Below, one piece after another: positions 46,727-55,602 of a DNA stretch of 64,000 bases. The translations under genes were made by a program, and so were the position numbers. The stretch's first letter is position 1. Each line of letters opens with the position of its first letter. The notes under the pieces are model-generated. The model was not told where the DNA came from. It worked only from the letters and a program-made list of their open reading frames with translations, and searched no databases. The stretch spans positions 267,461-331,460 of the forward strand of contig NZ_KK211214.1 in NCBI RefSeq assembly GCF_000621125.1, written 5' to 3'. Source of the stretch: Maribacter antarcticus DSM 21422 (lineage in GTDB: Bacteria > Bacteroidota > Bacteroidia > Flavobacteriales > Flavobacteriaceae).

Positions 46727-47908
46727 TTATTGGATGTTACCAGCTACTGGTAGCCCGCTAGGAACAGATTTAGGAATCTCTTTATCCAAAATATCGTCGT
46801 TTAATGTGTTCAAAAAGGATAAAATAAAAGACATTTATTTCACACTAAGTTCAAGCGCTCTAACAAATGAATCATATCCTTTAGGGGATATATTTTTGTT
46901 ACGAATCTTTCCAATGGAAATATCTTCGTAAAACTCCAAGACATGCCTCAAATTTTGGAAACTGCCTTTGTGCATGTAAGGTGCGGTACATCTGAGATTA
47001 CGTAAAGAGGGGGTTCGGAACGCAAAGGTGTCTGCTACACCAGCATTTGGAATCTCTAATTTATTATTTTCAGGAGCTCCCATAACATGTAATTTTTAGT
47101 CTGAAAACATAGGGCCATTGTGGCAATTTATACATCCTACAGATTTAAAAAGTTCCATACCTTCTTTTTCTGAAATAGGTATAGCGTTTCGCTTGCCACT
47201 CTTGTATTGGTCGAAACGCGAAGTATTACTAATAATAGTTCGTTCAAAGGTGGCGATTGCCTTGCCTAAGTTTTCTACGGTAACCGCATCTTTTTCACCA
47301 AATGCCTGCTCAAAGAGTTTTTGATATTCAGGTATAGCGTTTAATCGGTCAATTACGTTTTGCAGTATCGCTATTTCGGTAATCCCATGACCTCGCATCT
47401 CTTCAAAGGCCTTAATGGGTTCCAATGCTTTGGTCTCTTGACTTTTAATTCTCTTGTCCCAAAACATTGTGGCAAGTTTTGGGTCATATCTGTTGTGCTC
47501 ATTTATTTCGTTAAAGGCGGCGTTGATTATAGTTTGGGCATTTCGTTTTACAAAAGGAATATCGTTAGGAACATTACATTTACGTTTACTACCCAAACCT
47601 TTAGCATTGGGACCTATGCTAATCTCTAAAAATTCTGTGTACCCATTTTTAGGATGATGGCAGATAGCACATGCTACATCTTTGTTTCCTGAAAGAATAG
47701 AATCAAAGAACAGCAATTTCCCTAAAGTCTCTTTTTATACGGATGCGGGATTGTTTAAGGGTGCTTTTACGTTTTGTGGCAAGGCTGATAAGCGTTTGGA
47801 AACACTTGGCCTGGCTATATTCTTTTCTTGTTCTTTTAAAGCATCGGCACAATTTATCAAGCCTAGAACTAAAAGAACATATAAAAAGATATTTTTTGCT
47901 TTTAGCAT
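46727..47908 (-). pseudogene. Di-heme cytochrome c peroxidase-like gene with three in-frame TAA codons
   Basis: From ATG at 47908 to TAA at 46727-46729 one frame of 394 codons encodes a di-heme cytochrome c peroxidase (MauG-like) with no frameshift. It begins with a lipoprotein signal (MLKAKNIFLYVLLVLGLINC), and has heme motifs CAICH and CINCH, FVKRNAQTIINAAFN, TFERTI and FRTPSLRNLRCTAPYMH. It is broken at TAA 47735-47737 (before KETLGKLLFFD), 47096-47098 (MFSD stop KLHVMGAP; homologues have Tyr here) and 46835-46837 (ELSVK stop MSFILSFLNTLNDD). The third part ends with IPKSVPSGLPVAGNIQ. The enzyme would reduce H2O2 in the periplasm. It is almost certainly inactive in this strain. Confidence 0.85.
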
Positions 47909-48095
47909 TTTGGTTTTAATCTAAAAACAAAAAATACGAATTTTAAACATCAGTTTTATAAGCGTGTTTTTGGATTTATTCAAAATGAGTTATTTGATAG
48001 CGGTTTTGATTCCTATGGATATATTTTTTGATATGCTTGAAAAACAAATAGGAAAGAAGCTTTTGTAATCAGGTTGGTTTATGAACTCATATATT

Positions 48096-48131
48096 CAAAA
48101 AACCCTTGATAATCAGATGATTAACAAGGGT
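48096..48131 (-). terminator. Rho-independent terminator after tRNA-Leu
   Basis: On the minus strand ACCCTTGTTAATC and GATTATCAAGGGT form a stem around the loop ATCT (one internal mismatch), followed by a T6 run. It lies just downstream of tRNA-Leu. Confidence 0.7.
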
Positions 48132-48136
48132 CTTCG

Positions 48137-48220
48137 TACTCGAGATGGGACTTGAACCCATACGGACTAATGTCCATTGGATTTTAAGTCCAACGTGTCT
48201 ACCAATTCCACCACTCGAGC
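48137..48220 (-). tRNA. tRNA-Leu (anticodon TAA)
   Basis: The 84-base class II tRNA has acceptor stem GCTCGAG / CTCGAGT (one G-U pair), an anticodon loop CTTAAAA giving TAA, a variable arm, and the T-loop GTTCAAGTC. CCA is not encoded. Confidence 0.95.
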
Positions 48221-48251
48221 TCCTCTTACCTTATTGAAAAGGTATGGACAA

Positions 48252-48278
48252 AAAAAACGCTGACTAGCAGCGTTTTTT
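48252..48278. terminator. Bidirectional terminator between the two tRNAs
   Basis: AAAAAACGCTG and CAGCGTTTTTT form a perfect 11-bp stem with loop ACTAG. It lies downstream of tRNA-Gly on the minus strand and has A and T runs on both sides. Confidence 0.75.
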
Positions 48279-48280
48279 GG

Positions 48281-48352
48281 AGCGAAAAAAGGGATTCGAA
48301 CCCTCGACCTCCACCTTGGCAAGGTGATGCTCTACCCCTGAGCTACTTTCGC
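48281..48352 (-). tRNA. tRNA-Gly (anticodon GCC)
   Basis: The 72-base tRNA has acceptor stem GCGAAAG / TTTTCGC, anticodon loop TTGCCAA giving GCC, and the T-loop GGTTCGAATCCC. CCA is not encoded. Confidence 0.95.
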
Positions 48353-48489
48353 GTATTTATTATTTTAAAGAACATTATTCGTCTTGAATGCGGATGCAAA
48401 TCTAATACATTTCTATAAATTCTAAAGTATTTTCTTTTAAAAATTGACGATTAATGGCTTTTTAAAAATGAATACATCAATATAAAAAC

Positions 48490-51111
48490 CTAACTGGTTG
48501 CCTGCTTGTTCTTTGTGAGTAATCGTTTTATTTCGTTTAACTTCATAAGGGCCTCCACAGGAGTAAGGGTATTAATATCTAAATCAAGGATTTCTTCCTT
48601 TATTTCCTCTAAAAGTGGATCATCAAGGTTAAAAAAGCTCAACTGCATTTCGTCTTGCGTGGACTTTAGTTTGTCCGTCAATTCTTCGCTGGAATGCGAT
48701 TTTTCTAGTTTCTTCAGGATTTTGTTCGCCTTTTGAATGACCTGTTGCGGCATTCCGGCCATTTTAGCAACATGTATTCCAAAGCTGTGTTCGCTGCCTC
48801 CTGGTGTCAATTTTCTTAAAAATAGCACGTTGTCTTTGAGCTCTTTTACCGATACATTGTAGTTTTTAATACGATCAAAGGTGGTGGACATTTCGTTGAG
48901 TTCATGGTAGTGGGTAGCGAACAAGGTTTTTGCCCTTGCAGGATGTTCATGCAAGAACTCTGAAATGGCCCAGGCGATTGAAATACCATCGTAAGTACTT
49001 GTTCCGCGTCCTATCTCGTCAAGCAGGACCAAGCTGCGCTCAGAGAGGTTGTTTAGAATCGAAGCAGTTTCATTCATTTCTACCATAAAGGTAGATTCTC
49101 CCATGGATATGTTATCACTTGCACCTACACGGGTAAAGATTTTGTCCACATAGCCAATAGTAGCTGCTTCTGCCGGCACAAAGCTCCCCATTTGCGCCAA
49201 AAGAACAATCAAGGCAGTTTGCCTCAATATAGCCGACTTACCACTCATGTTTGGACCGGTAATCATGATAATTTGCTGATTATTTCTATCTAGTACTACA
49301 TCGTTGGCAATATAGACTTCCCCCAGGGGTAATTGTTTTTCGATTACAGGATGCCTTCCATTGGTGATAGTGATATCAGTGGATTCATTTAGCTCTGGAG
49401 CTACGTAATTATTTTCCTTAGCCAATTGTGTAAAACCGCAAAGACAGTCGATTTGCGCGATAAGCTGCGCATTGTTCTGTACGGGGGTAATATACTCCTG
49501 CATCCAAAGTATCAATTGGGAAAATAACTGCTGTTCCAAACTTGTAATACGTTCTTCGGCGCCTAGTATTTTAGCTTCATATTCTTTAAGTTCCTCGGTA
49601 ATATAACGTTCTGCATTTACCAAGGTCTGTTTCCGTATCCATGTTTCCGGAACTTTGTCTCTATGCGTATTTCGTACTTCTATGTAATAGCCAAAAACAT
49701 TGTTCGATGCTATTTTTAAGGAAGTAATTCCAGTTATTTCTGTCTCCCTAGCTAACATGTTGCTTAAATAGTCCTTCCCTGTGTTGGCAAGACCACGTAA
49801 CTCGTCTAATTCCTTGGAATAACCTGCAGCGATAGCGTTTCCTTTTAGAATATTTACCGGAGCTTCCTCGTTTAGCATTTCTTTAATCTTTTCGCTTAGC
49901 AAATCACAGGATTGTAGTTGGTCTCCAATGAGCGCCAAAGCATCATTATCCGAATCAGTAGCTAATTGCTTAATAGGGATAATCGCTTCCATGGAATTTT
50001 TAAGTTGTACCACCTCTTTTGGATTGACTTTGCCAGTAGAAATTTTTGAGATTAGCCGTTCCAAATCCCCCATTTGGGAAATATTTGATTGAAATTTTTT
50101 CAGCAGTTTTTCATTCTCGACCAGATGGCTTACCACTTGGTGTCTGCCTTTTATCTTTTGAATATTCTTTAGCGGAAGTGCCAACCATCGTTTTATCATT
50201 CTCCCGCCCATGGGAGAAATCGTCTTGTCTATAATATCTAATAAGGTTACTGCATTAAGGTTCGTAGAGTGGTAAAGCTCTAGGTTTCTGATGGTGAAGC
50301 GGTCCATCCAAATATACTCGTCTTCTGCAATACGTTGTAGGGTGTTAATATGCTGTAACTGTCTGTGCTGCGTTTCGGATAAATAATGCAACACCACTCC
50401 TGCAGCCACAACGCCATTTGTTAAGTGGTCTACACCAAAACCTTTCAGTGTTTTGGTCTTAAAATGATTGGTAAGGTTCTCAAGAGCATAATCTTCTTGG
50501 AATACCCAATCCTCCACGTAAAAGGTGTGAAATTGGGATCCAAAAACTTCGTTAAATTCATTTTTGTGCGCCTTTGAAATAAGGACTTCGTTCGGCGCAA
50601 AATTTTGTAATAATTTATCTATCTGCTCCTCGCTACCTTCAGATGTTAAAAATTCTCCTGTGGAAATATCAACAAACGAAACGCCTAATTTTTTTCTTCC
50701 AAAGTGTACGGCACATAAAAAGTTATTACTTTTTGCGCTAAGGATATCATCGTTTAGGGATACGCCCGGTGTCACCAATTCTGTAACGCCCCTTTTTACA
50801 ATAGTTTTTGTTAGTTTTGGGTCTTCTAATTGGTCGCAAATAGCTACCCGCTGTCCCGCTTTTACTAGTTTTGGTAGATAGGTGTTAAGGGAGTGGTGGG
50901 GGAATCCTGCCAGTTCGGTGCGTTCGCCACCATTGTTTCTGTTGGTTAAGATGATTCCTAAAATTTTAGAGGCTTTTACCGCATCGGCACCAAATGTTTC
51001 GTAAAAATCCCCAACACGGAAGAGCAATAACGCATCAGGATATTTGGTCTTGATGGTATTGTACTGCTTCATCAAAGGGGTTACCTTTTTTATTTTTTCT
51101 TTGCCTGCCAC
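48490..51111 (-). CDS. mutS: DNA mismatch repair protein MutS
   Basis: The 873-residue protein is full length. Domain I holds the mismatch-reading [17 protein letters not shown] (Phe-x-Glu in FYETF). Connector and lever domains follow, then the ABC ATPase with Walker [16 protein letters not shown], signature STFMVEM, and Walker [17 protein letters not shown]. It binds base mismatches and, with MutL, starts repair. The C-terminal region has the short helical dimer/tetramer segment. It is monocistronic and divergent from the TrmH-type gene. Confidence 0.97.
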   Translation of the reverse strand: MAGKEKIKKVTPLMKQYNTIKTKYPDALLLFRVGDFYETFGADAVKASKILGIILTNRNNGGERTELAGFPHHSLNTYLPKLVKAGQRVAICDQLEDPKLTKTIVKRGVTELVTPGVSLNDDILSAKSNNFLCAVHFGRKKLGVSFVDISTGEFLTSEGSEEQIDKLLQNFAPNEVLISKAHKNEFNEVFGSQFHTFYVEDWVFQEDYALENLTNHFKTKTLKGFGVDHLTNGVVAAGVVLHYLSETQHRQLQHINTLQRIAEDEYIWMDRFTIRNLELYHSTNLNAVTLLDIIDKTISPMGGRMIKRWLALPLKNIQKIKGRHQVVSHLVENEKLLKKFQSNISQMGDLERLISKISTGKVNPKEVVQLKNSMEAIIPIKQLATDSDNDALALIGDQLQSCDLLSEKIKEMLNEEAPVNILKGNAIAAGYSKELDELRGLANTGKDYLSNMLARETEITGITSLKIASNNVFGYYIEVRNTHRDKVPETWIRKQTLVNAERYITEELKEYEAKILGAEERITSLEQQLFSQLILWMQEYITPVQNNAQLIAQIDCLCGFTQLAKENNYVAPELNESTDITITNGRHPVIEKQLPLGEVYIANDVVLDRNNQQIIMITGPNMSGKSAILRQTALIVLLAQMGSFVPAEAATIGYVDKIFTRVGASDNISMGESTFMVEMNETASILNNLSERSLVLLDEIGRGTSTYDGISIAWAISEFLHEHPARAKTLFATHYHELNEMSTTFDRIKNYNVSVKELKDNVLFLRKLTPGGSEHSFGIHVAKMAGMPQQVIQKANKILKKLEKSHSSEELTDKLKSTQDEMQLSFFNLDDPLLEEIKEEILDLDINTLTPVEALMKLNEIKRLLTKNKQATS

Positions 51112-51218
51112 TTCTTTATTATCTACCTATTTTTGCTTAATGTAACGAATATAAAGTATTCCAAACGGGATTCTAATTTTTGTTGATATCTAAAGGGCGA
51201 TAGTTGAAAAGTAGTGCT

Positions 51219-51749
51219 ATGAGAAAGCTAAAAAACGAGGAACTGGACAGGTTGGATGTAACCGAGTTCAAGGATGCAACCAAAACCAAGGTGAGTATTG
51301 TGTTGGACAATATACGTAGCCTTAACAACATAGGGTCGGTATTTAGAACGGCAGATGCCTTTCTTGTTGAAAAAATATACCTCTGCGGTATTACGGCAAA
51401 ACCACCACATAAGGATATTCATAAGACGGCCTTGGGTGCTACGGATAGTGTGGAATGGGCCTACGCCTCGGATACATTAACCTTAATAGAGGAGCTAAAA
51501 AAAGAAGGTAAGGTAACGATTGCCATAGAGCAAGCGGAAGGCGCGCTGCTATTGCAGGATTATGCTATCGTTGCCGATAATTCTTATGTATTGGTTTTTG
51601 GTAACGAAGTAAAAGGTGTAGATCAACAGGTGGTAGCTACATGCGATACAGTATTGGAAATTCCCCAGTTTGGAACTAAACACTCCTTGAATATTTCAGT
51701 AAGCGTTGGAGTGGTCGTCTGGGACTTTTGGTCCAAGTTAAACACATAA
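51219..51749 (+). CDS. TrmH/SpoU-family RNA 2'-O-methyltransferase
   Basis: The protein has the SPOUT fold motifs NIRSLNNIGSVFRTADAF (motif 1), LVFGNEVKGVDQQVV (motif 2) and IPQFGTKHSLNISVSVGV (motif 3), which form the knotted SAM site. It would methylate the ribose of a tRNA or rRNA nucleotide; the target cannot be told. I choose ATG at 51219 (MRKLKNEELDRL) over the TTG at 51204, because it begins at the conserved N-terminus. Terminator at 51751-51776 follows. Confidence 0.92.
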   Translation: MRKLKNEELDRLDVTEFKDATKTKVSIVLDNIRSLNNIGSVFRTADAFLVEKIYLCGITAKPPHKDIHKTALGATDSVEWAYASDTLTLIEELKKEGKVTIAIEQAEGALLLQDYAIVADNSYVLVFGNEVKGVDQQVVATCDTVLEIPQFGTKHSLNISVSVGVVVWDFWSKLNT

Positions 51750-51778
51750 AAAAAGCCTAACCGAAGTTGGGCTTTTAA
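51748..51778 (+). terminator. Rho-independent terminator after the TrmH-type gene
   Basis: AAAAGCCTAAC and GTTGGGCTTTT pair around the loop CGAA (one T-G wobble), with flanking A and T runs. It lies directly after the stop at 51749 and between convergent genes, so it may serve both directions. Confidence 0.75.
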
Positions 51779-51866
51779 TATAGTTTGAGTTAGTTAGTTT
51801 GTCTCTCAAGACATATGCAATTACGTAAATACATTGCTATTGTGCAAGATTTTTCACAAGATTGTG

Positions 51867-53012
51867 TTAATCTAATTGTGAGATGGCAAAGTTTTCGATG
51901 GTTTCTAACAGGTAGTTGTAGTCTTTTTTTTGATTAACAAAGTCCAATTCCGATACATCGATAATAAGTTGATTTTCTTTGGGATAGGTCTTTAAGAAGT
52001 CCATATAGCCCCTGTTGATATTTTCTAAATAATCGCCCTCAATTCCCTGTTCATATTCTCTGCCTCTTTTTTTAATTTGTTCCAATAATCGTTCTGTGGT
52101 TTGGTACAGGTACACGTATATTTTAGGCTTTCTGACCTCCTTGTACATGAAGTTGAAGATTTTACGATATAGATTATACTCCTGTTTTTGAAGCGTAACT
52201 TTGGCGAAAATAAGCGATTTAAAAATATCGTAATCACTAATCATAAAACTCTTGAAAAGATCAAATTGGTTGGTATCGTCTGAGAATTGCTGGTAGCGAT
52301 CTGCTAGAAAAGACATTTCTAACGGGAAAGCGTATCGTGCCTGGTCTTGATAAAAACTAGGTAGGAATGGGTTCTCGGCAAAACGTTCCAAAATTAACTT
52401 TGCATTAAAATCTTCGGAAATCTTTGTAGCTAAGCTGGTTTTGCCCGCACCAATGTTTCCCTCTATGGTTATAAACTCTAGGCTAGCAAAAAGAGCCGTT
52501 CTGCTCATGTAGAGTTCCCCTTCAGTTTTATCTAGCCTACCGTTGTCCCTGCATTGTTGCAGTAAGTTTCTGCTATCTTTTCTTAAGGTAGGATGATAAA
52601 ACTGTGGAGCAATATCCGCTAATGGTTTTAATACAAATTTGCGGTCTACCATTCTTGGGTGCGGTATGATTAAATTTTCTTGATGTATGACATAACTTCC
52701 GTAGTAAATAATATCCAAATCAATAAGCCTACTCTTGTATCCTTTTCCGATTGTTCGCTCCCTGCCCATGCTTTTCTCTAGCTGCATCAATAGTTCAATA
52801 CAAGTCTCTGGTGTTTTGTCGGTTTCAAGACATAGGCATGCATTCAGGAAATCTTCCGAATCAAAGCCCCATGAGGGTGAATTATAAATGGGGGAAATAT
52901 GGGTAACTTTACCCAGCTGTTCGTTCATACGAAAAACAGCTTTTTGTAGATTAAATTTGCGGTTTCCTAAATTACTTCCTATGGAGATGTATACTGTTTC
53001 TTTTACAATCAT
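51867..53012 (-). CDS. folK: HPPK (FolK) fused to a deoxynucleoside kinase
   Basis: The 381-residue protein has two enzymes. The N-terminal part (about 1-150) is 6-hydroxymethyl-dihydropterin pyrophosphokinase: YISIGSNLGNRKFNLQKA, GRERTIGKGYKSRLIDLDIIYYG and HPRMVDRKFVLKPL. This is a folate-synthesis step. The C-terminal part (about 175-380) is a deoxynucleoside kinase: ITIEGNIGAGKTSLATKI (P-loop), ERFAENPFLPSFY, DRYQQF and IKKRGREYEQGIEGDYL. It would phosphorylate salvaged deoxynucleosides. I choose ATG at 53012 (MIVKETVYISIGSN); an upstream ATG would add a Cys-rich 17-residue segment with no match. It is divergent from sppA with a short shared promoter region. Confidence 0.9.
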   Translation of the reverse strand: MIVKETVYISIGSNLGNRKFNLQKAVFRMNEQLGKVTHISPIYNSPSWGFDSEDFLNACLCLETDKTPETCIELLMQLEKSMGRERTIGKGYKSRLIDLDIIYYGSYVIHQENLIIPHPRMVDRKFVLKPLADIAPQFYHPTLRKDSRNLLQQCRDNGRLDKTEGELYMSRTALFASLEFITIEGNIGAGKTSLATKISEDFNAKLILERFAENPFLPSFYQDQARYAFPLEMSFLADRYQQFSDDTNQFDLFKSFMISDYDIFKSLIFAKVTLQKQEYNLYRKIFNFMYKEVRKPKIYVYLYQTTERLLEQIKKRGREYEQGIEGDYLENINRGYMDFLKTYPKENQLIIDVSELDFVNQKKDYNYLLETIENFAISQLD

Positions 53013-53051
53013 AATATAATGGCAAAATAAACAAAACAAATTCACTTTGGT

Positions 53052-53059
53052 TATCTTTG
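53052..53059 (+). promoter_or_regulatory. -7 box of the sppA promoter
   Basis: TATCTTTG matches TAnnTTTG exactly and lies 24 bases upstream of the sppA ATG at 53084. This supports that start over the in-frame ATG-like codon at 53057. No good -33 TTG was found at standard spacing. Confidence 0.45.
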
Positions 53060-53083
53060 TCACCTAATAAAAATTGCTATTTC

Positions 53084-54844
53084 ATGAATTTTTTGAGAAA
53101 TCTTCTCGCAGCCATTATTGGTTGCTTAGTGGCTTTTGGTATCGTTTTTATCATGTTTTTTGTCCTGATTAGTTTGCTGGGTAGCGGCGAGGACGCAGTA
53201 ACTGTAAAGGATGAATCAGTGTTGGAATTACAGTTGCAACGGCCTATCGCCGATTATACGGGTAGTGATGAACTGAACCCATTCGCAGGTATTTTTGAGA
53301 GTCCACAGGATTTAGATGAAATACTACATGCTATTACAGTGGCCAAGGATGACGAACGCATCAAGGGAATCAGTCTAAATAATAATTTTATGCTGGCTGG
53401 ACTGGCGCAGACGCAAGCCATTAGAAAGGCCTTGGTGGAATTCAAGTCTACTGGAAAGTTCATTTATACCTACGGAGACTTTTATACTCAAAAAGACTAT
53501 TATTTAGCCTCAGTGGCGGACTCTATCTTTATAAACCCGGTCGGGGTATTGGATTTTAAAGGTTTATCGTCAGAGGTTTTATTTTATAAGGATTTGCAGG
53601 AGAAAACGGGTGTAAAGATGGAGGTTATCCGGCATGGAAAATATAAGAGTGCGGTTGAGCCCTATCTAGAAAACGAAATGAGCGAGGCTAACAGAGAACA
53701 GATTAAAGAATTGATACAATCGCTGTGGAATTCTATGTTAACTGATATTGCTATTGGAAGAGGTATTTCTGAGGCCGATTTGAATATCATTGCTGATACT
53801 TTGGGTGGTAGGTCACCAAAATATGCTAAGCAATCCGGTTTAATAGATGATATTGTTTTCTTTGATCAATACGAACAAAAAATATCAAACGCACTTTCAC
53901 TTTCGGAAGGTACCGATATCAACTATATTGCTTTGGACGATTACGCTACCTATTCCAATAAGAAAAACTTAAAATCTGGCACGGATAAGATTGCCGTTGT
54001 CTTTGCACAAGGCGAAATTTTATATGGCGAAGGGGGTCCTGATATTATTGGACAGGGAATTATCAATAAAGCATTGATAAAGGCTAGGGAGGACAAGAAC
54101 GTAAAAGCCATAGTACTGCGTATAAACTCTCCCGGGGGTAGTGCTTTGACTTCCGATATTATTTGGCGTGAGGTAGAACTGGCTAAAAAGGCAAAACCCG
54201 TAGTGGTTTCCATGGGTAACGTAGCGGCATCTGGTGGATATTACATCGCAGCAGGTGCGAATAAAATTTTTGCTGAACCCACAACAATTACTGGGTCTAT
54301 TGGTGTTTTTGGAACGGTTCCAAACATAAGTGAGCTTGCCAAGGAAATAGGGGTTAATGCAGAGCAGGTGGGTACCAATGTCAATTCTGTAGACTACTCG
54401 TTGTTTGAACCCATGAGCGAAGCATTTCGCAATCAGGTTCAGGAAAGTATAGAGGATACGTACACTACGTTTTTAGAGCGCGTTGCCCAAGGCCGTGGTA
54501 TTTCTGTAGCCCAAGCGGATAGTTTGGCACAAGGCAGGGTATGGAGCGGAGTGGATGCAAAGCGTATTGGTCTAGTCGATGAATTGGGTACCTTGCAAGA
54601 TGCCATTATAGCTGCGGCAGAGCTAGCTAAAATCGAAGCCTACGGAATCAGGAAATATCCAAAATATAAGTCGGGCTTTGAACGTTTTATGGAGGACTTG
54701 GAAGGTGCTAGCGTTCAACTAAAGAATAAGATAATAACCGATGAAATAGGCGAGGAGTCCTACCGACTTTTAAAAGATTTGAAATCGAGTATGGAACAAA
54801 AAGGCGTACAAGCCAGAATGCCTTTTATTTTGAACATAAAATAG
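53084..54844 (+). CDS. sppA: Signal peptide peptidase SppA (67K type)
   Basis: The 586-residue membrane-anchored serine protease has one N-terminal transmembrane segment (about 5-30) followed by two SppA domains. The catalytic Lys lies in IRHGKYKSAVEPY of the first domain and the Ser in NVAASGGYYIAAG of the second, with INSPGGSALTS and TITGSIGVFG around it. It degrades signal peptides left in the inner membrane. I choose ATG at 53084 (MNFLRNLLAAIIG), which opens with the anchor. The queuosine transporter gene starts three bases after it, so they are co-transcribed. Confidence 0.93.
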   Translation: MNFLRNLLAAIIGCLVAFGIVFIMFFVLISLLGSGEDAVTVKDESVLELQLQRPIADYTGSDELNPFAGIFESPQDLDEILHAITVAKDDERIKGISLNNNFMLAGLAQTQAIRKALVEFKSTGKFIYTYGDFYTQKDYYLASVADSIFINPVGVLDFKGLSSEVLFYKDLQEKTGVKMEVIRHGKYKSAVEPYLENEMSEANREQIKELIQSLWNSMLTDIAIGRGISEADLNIIADTLGGRSPKYAKQSGLIDDIVFFDQYEQKISNALSLSEGTDINYIALDDYATYSNKKNLKSGTDKIAVVFAQGEILYGEGGPDIIGQGIINKALIKAREDKNVKAIVLRINSPGGSALTSDIIWREVELAKKAKPVVVSMGNVAASGGYYIAAGANKIFAEPTTITGSIGVFGTVPNISELAKEIGVNAEQVGTNVNSVDYSLFEPMSEAFRNQVQESIEDTYTTFLERVAQGRGISVAQADSLAQGRVWSGVDAKRIGLVDELGTLQDAIIAAAELAKIEAYGIRKYPKYKSGFERFMEDLEGASVQLKNKIITDEIGEESYRLLKDLKSSMEQKGVQARMPFILNIK

Positions 54845-54847
54845 GGG

Positions 54848-55573
54848 ATGACGCAAAAGGATACCTTAGTAGCGCGTAAGATATATTTGTATCTCGGGGC
54901 CCTGTTTATTACTTCTTTGGTCGTTTCCAACCTCATTTTTCAAAAGTTTTTTTATTGGAATCCTTTTGGGGAGGTGACAATTTTTGGAGCGCCTCTTTTT
55001 GAGATATCCGTTGGGATATTACCTTATCCTGTAACTTTTTTGATTACTGATTTGATTTCGGAGATGTTTGGTAAAAAGAAAGCCAACCAGATAGTAGTAG
55101 CCGGTATTTTTGCATCTTTCTTTTCTTTGCTTATTGTGTATACGGCTAATGCGGTTCCGGCCACATCTTGGTCGCCAGTTCAGGATAGTTTGTTTACCTC
55201 GGTATTTGGAAATACCATCGTAGCAGTTTTTGCTTCCATGATGGCCTATTTGATAGCACAATTTGTGGACATACAGCTCTATCATTTTTGGAAACGTCGG
55301 ACAAAGGGGAAATATCTGTGGTTGCGAAACAATTTTTCAACCTTTTCCTCACAATTGATAGATACTTTTACCGTTGTAGCGCTATTGTGTTGGTTTGGTG
55401 AAATCCCATGGGACAAGTTTACGGGCTTGGTCATTAGTGGATTCATTTTTAAGATTATTATAGCATTTTTGGACACCCCTTTGCTCTATTTATCCGTATA
55501 CCTAATGCGGAAGCGTTTTAACTTAAAAGTAGGCGAGGAAATAGATTTGGATGCTCAGGTTTCAACCACATAA
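54848..55573 (+). CDS. Queuosine precursor transporter (YhhQ/VUT family)
   Basis: The 241-residue protein has six membrane segments and the family motifs SVGILPYPVTFLITDLISEMFGKKKANQIV and SQLIDTFTVVALL in two stretches. E. coli YhhQ imports the queuosine precursors preQ0/preQ1, used to modify tRNA anticodons. There is no queuosine gene in the window to support the substrate. Start is three bases after the sppA stop (GGGG spacer). Confidence 0.9.
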   Translation: MTQKDTLVARKIYLYLGALFITSLVVSNLIFQKFFYWNPFGEVTIFGAPLFEISVGILPYPVTFLITDLISEMFGKKKANQIVVAGIFASFFSLLIVYTANAVPATSWSPVQDSLFTSVFGNTIVAVFASMMAYLIAQFVDIQLYHFWKRRTKGKYLWLRNNFSTFSSQLIDTFTVVALLCWFGEIPWDKFTGLVISGFIFKIIIAFLDTPLLYLSVYLMRKRFNLKVGEEIDLDAQVSTT

Positions 55574-55602
55574 TAAGTAGGTTTTTTCTAAACATATAGA
55601 GT

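Noticed and set aside
23017-47908. Stop-codon reassignment or programmed readthrough to explain in-frame stops
   Set aside because: TAA and TAG both appear, frameshifts accompany them in two loci, and most other genes end normally in TAA, so decay or strain mutation is simpler.
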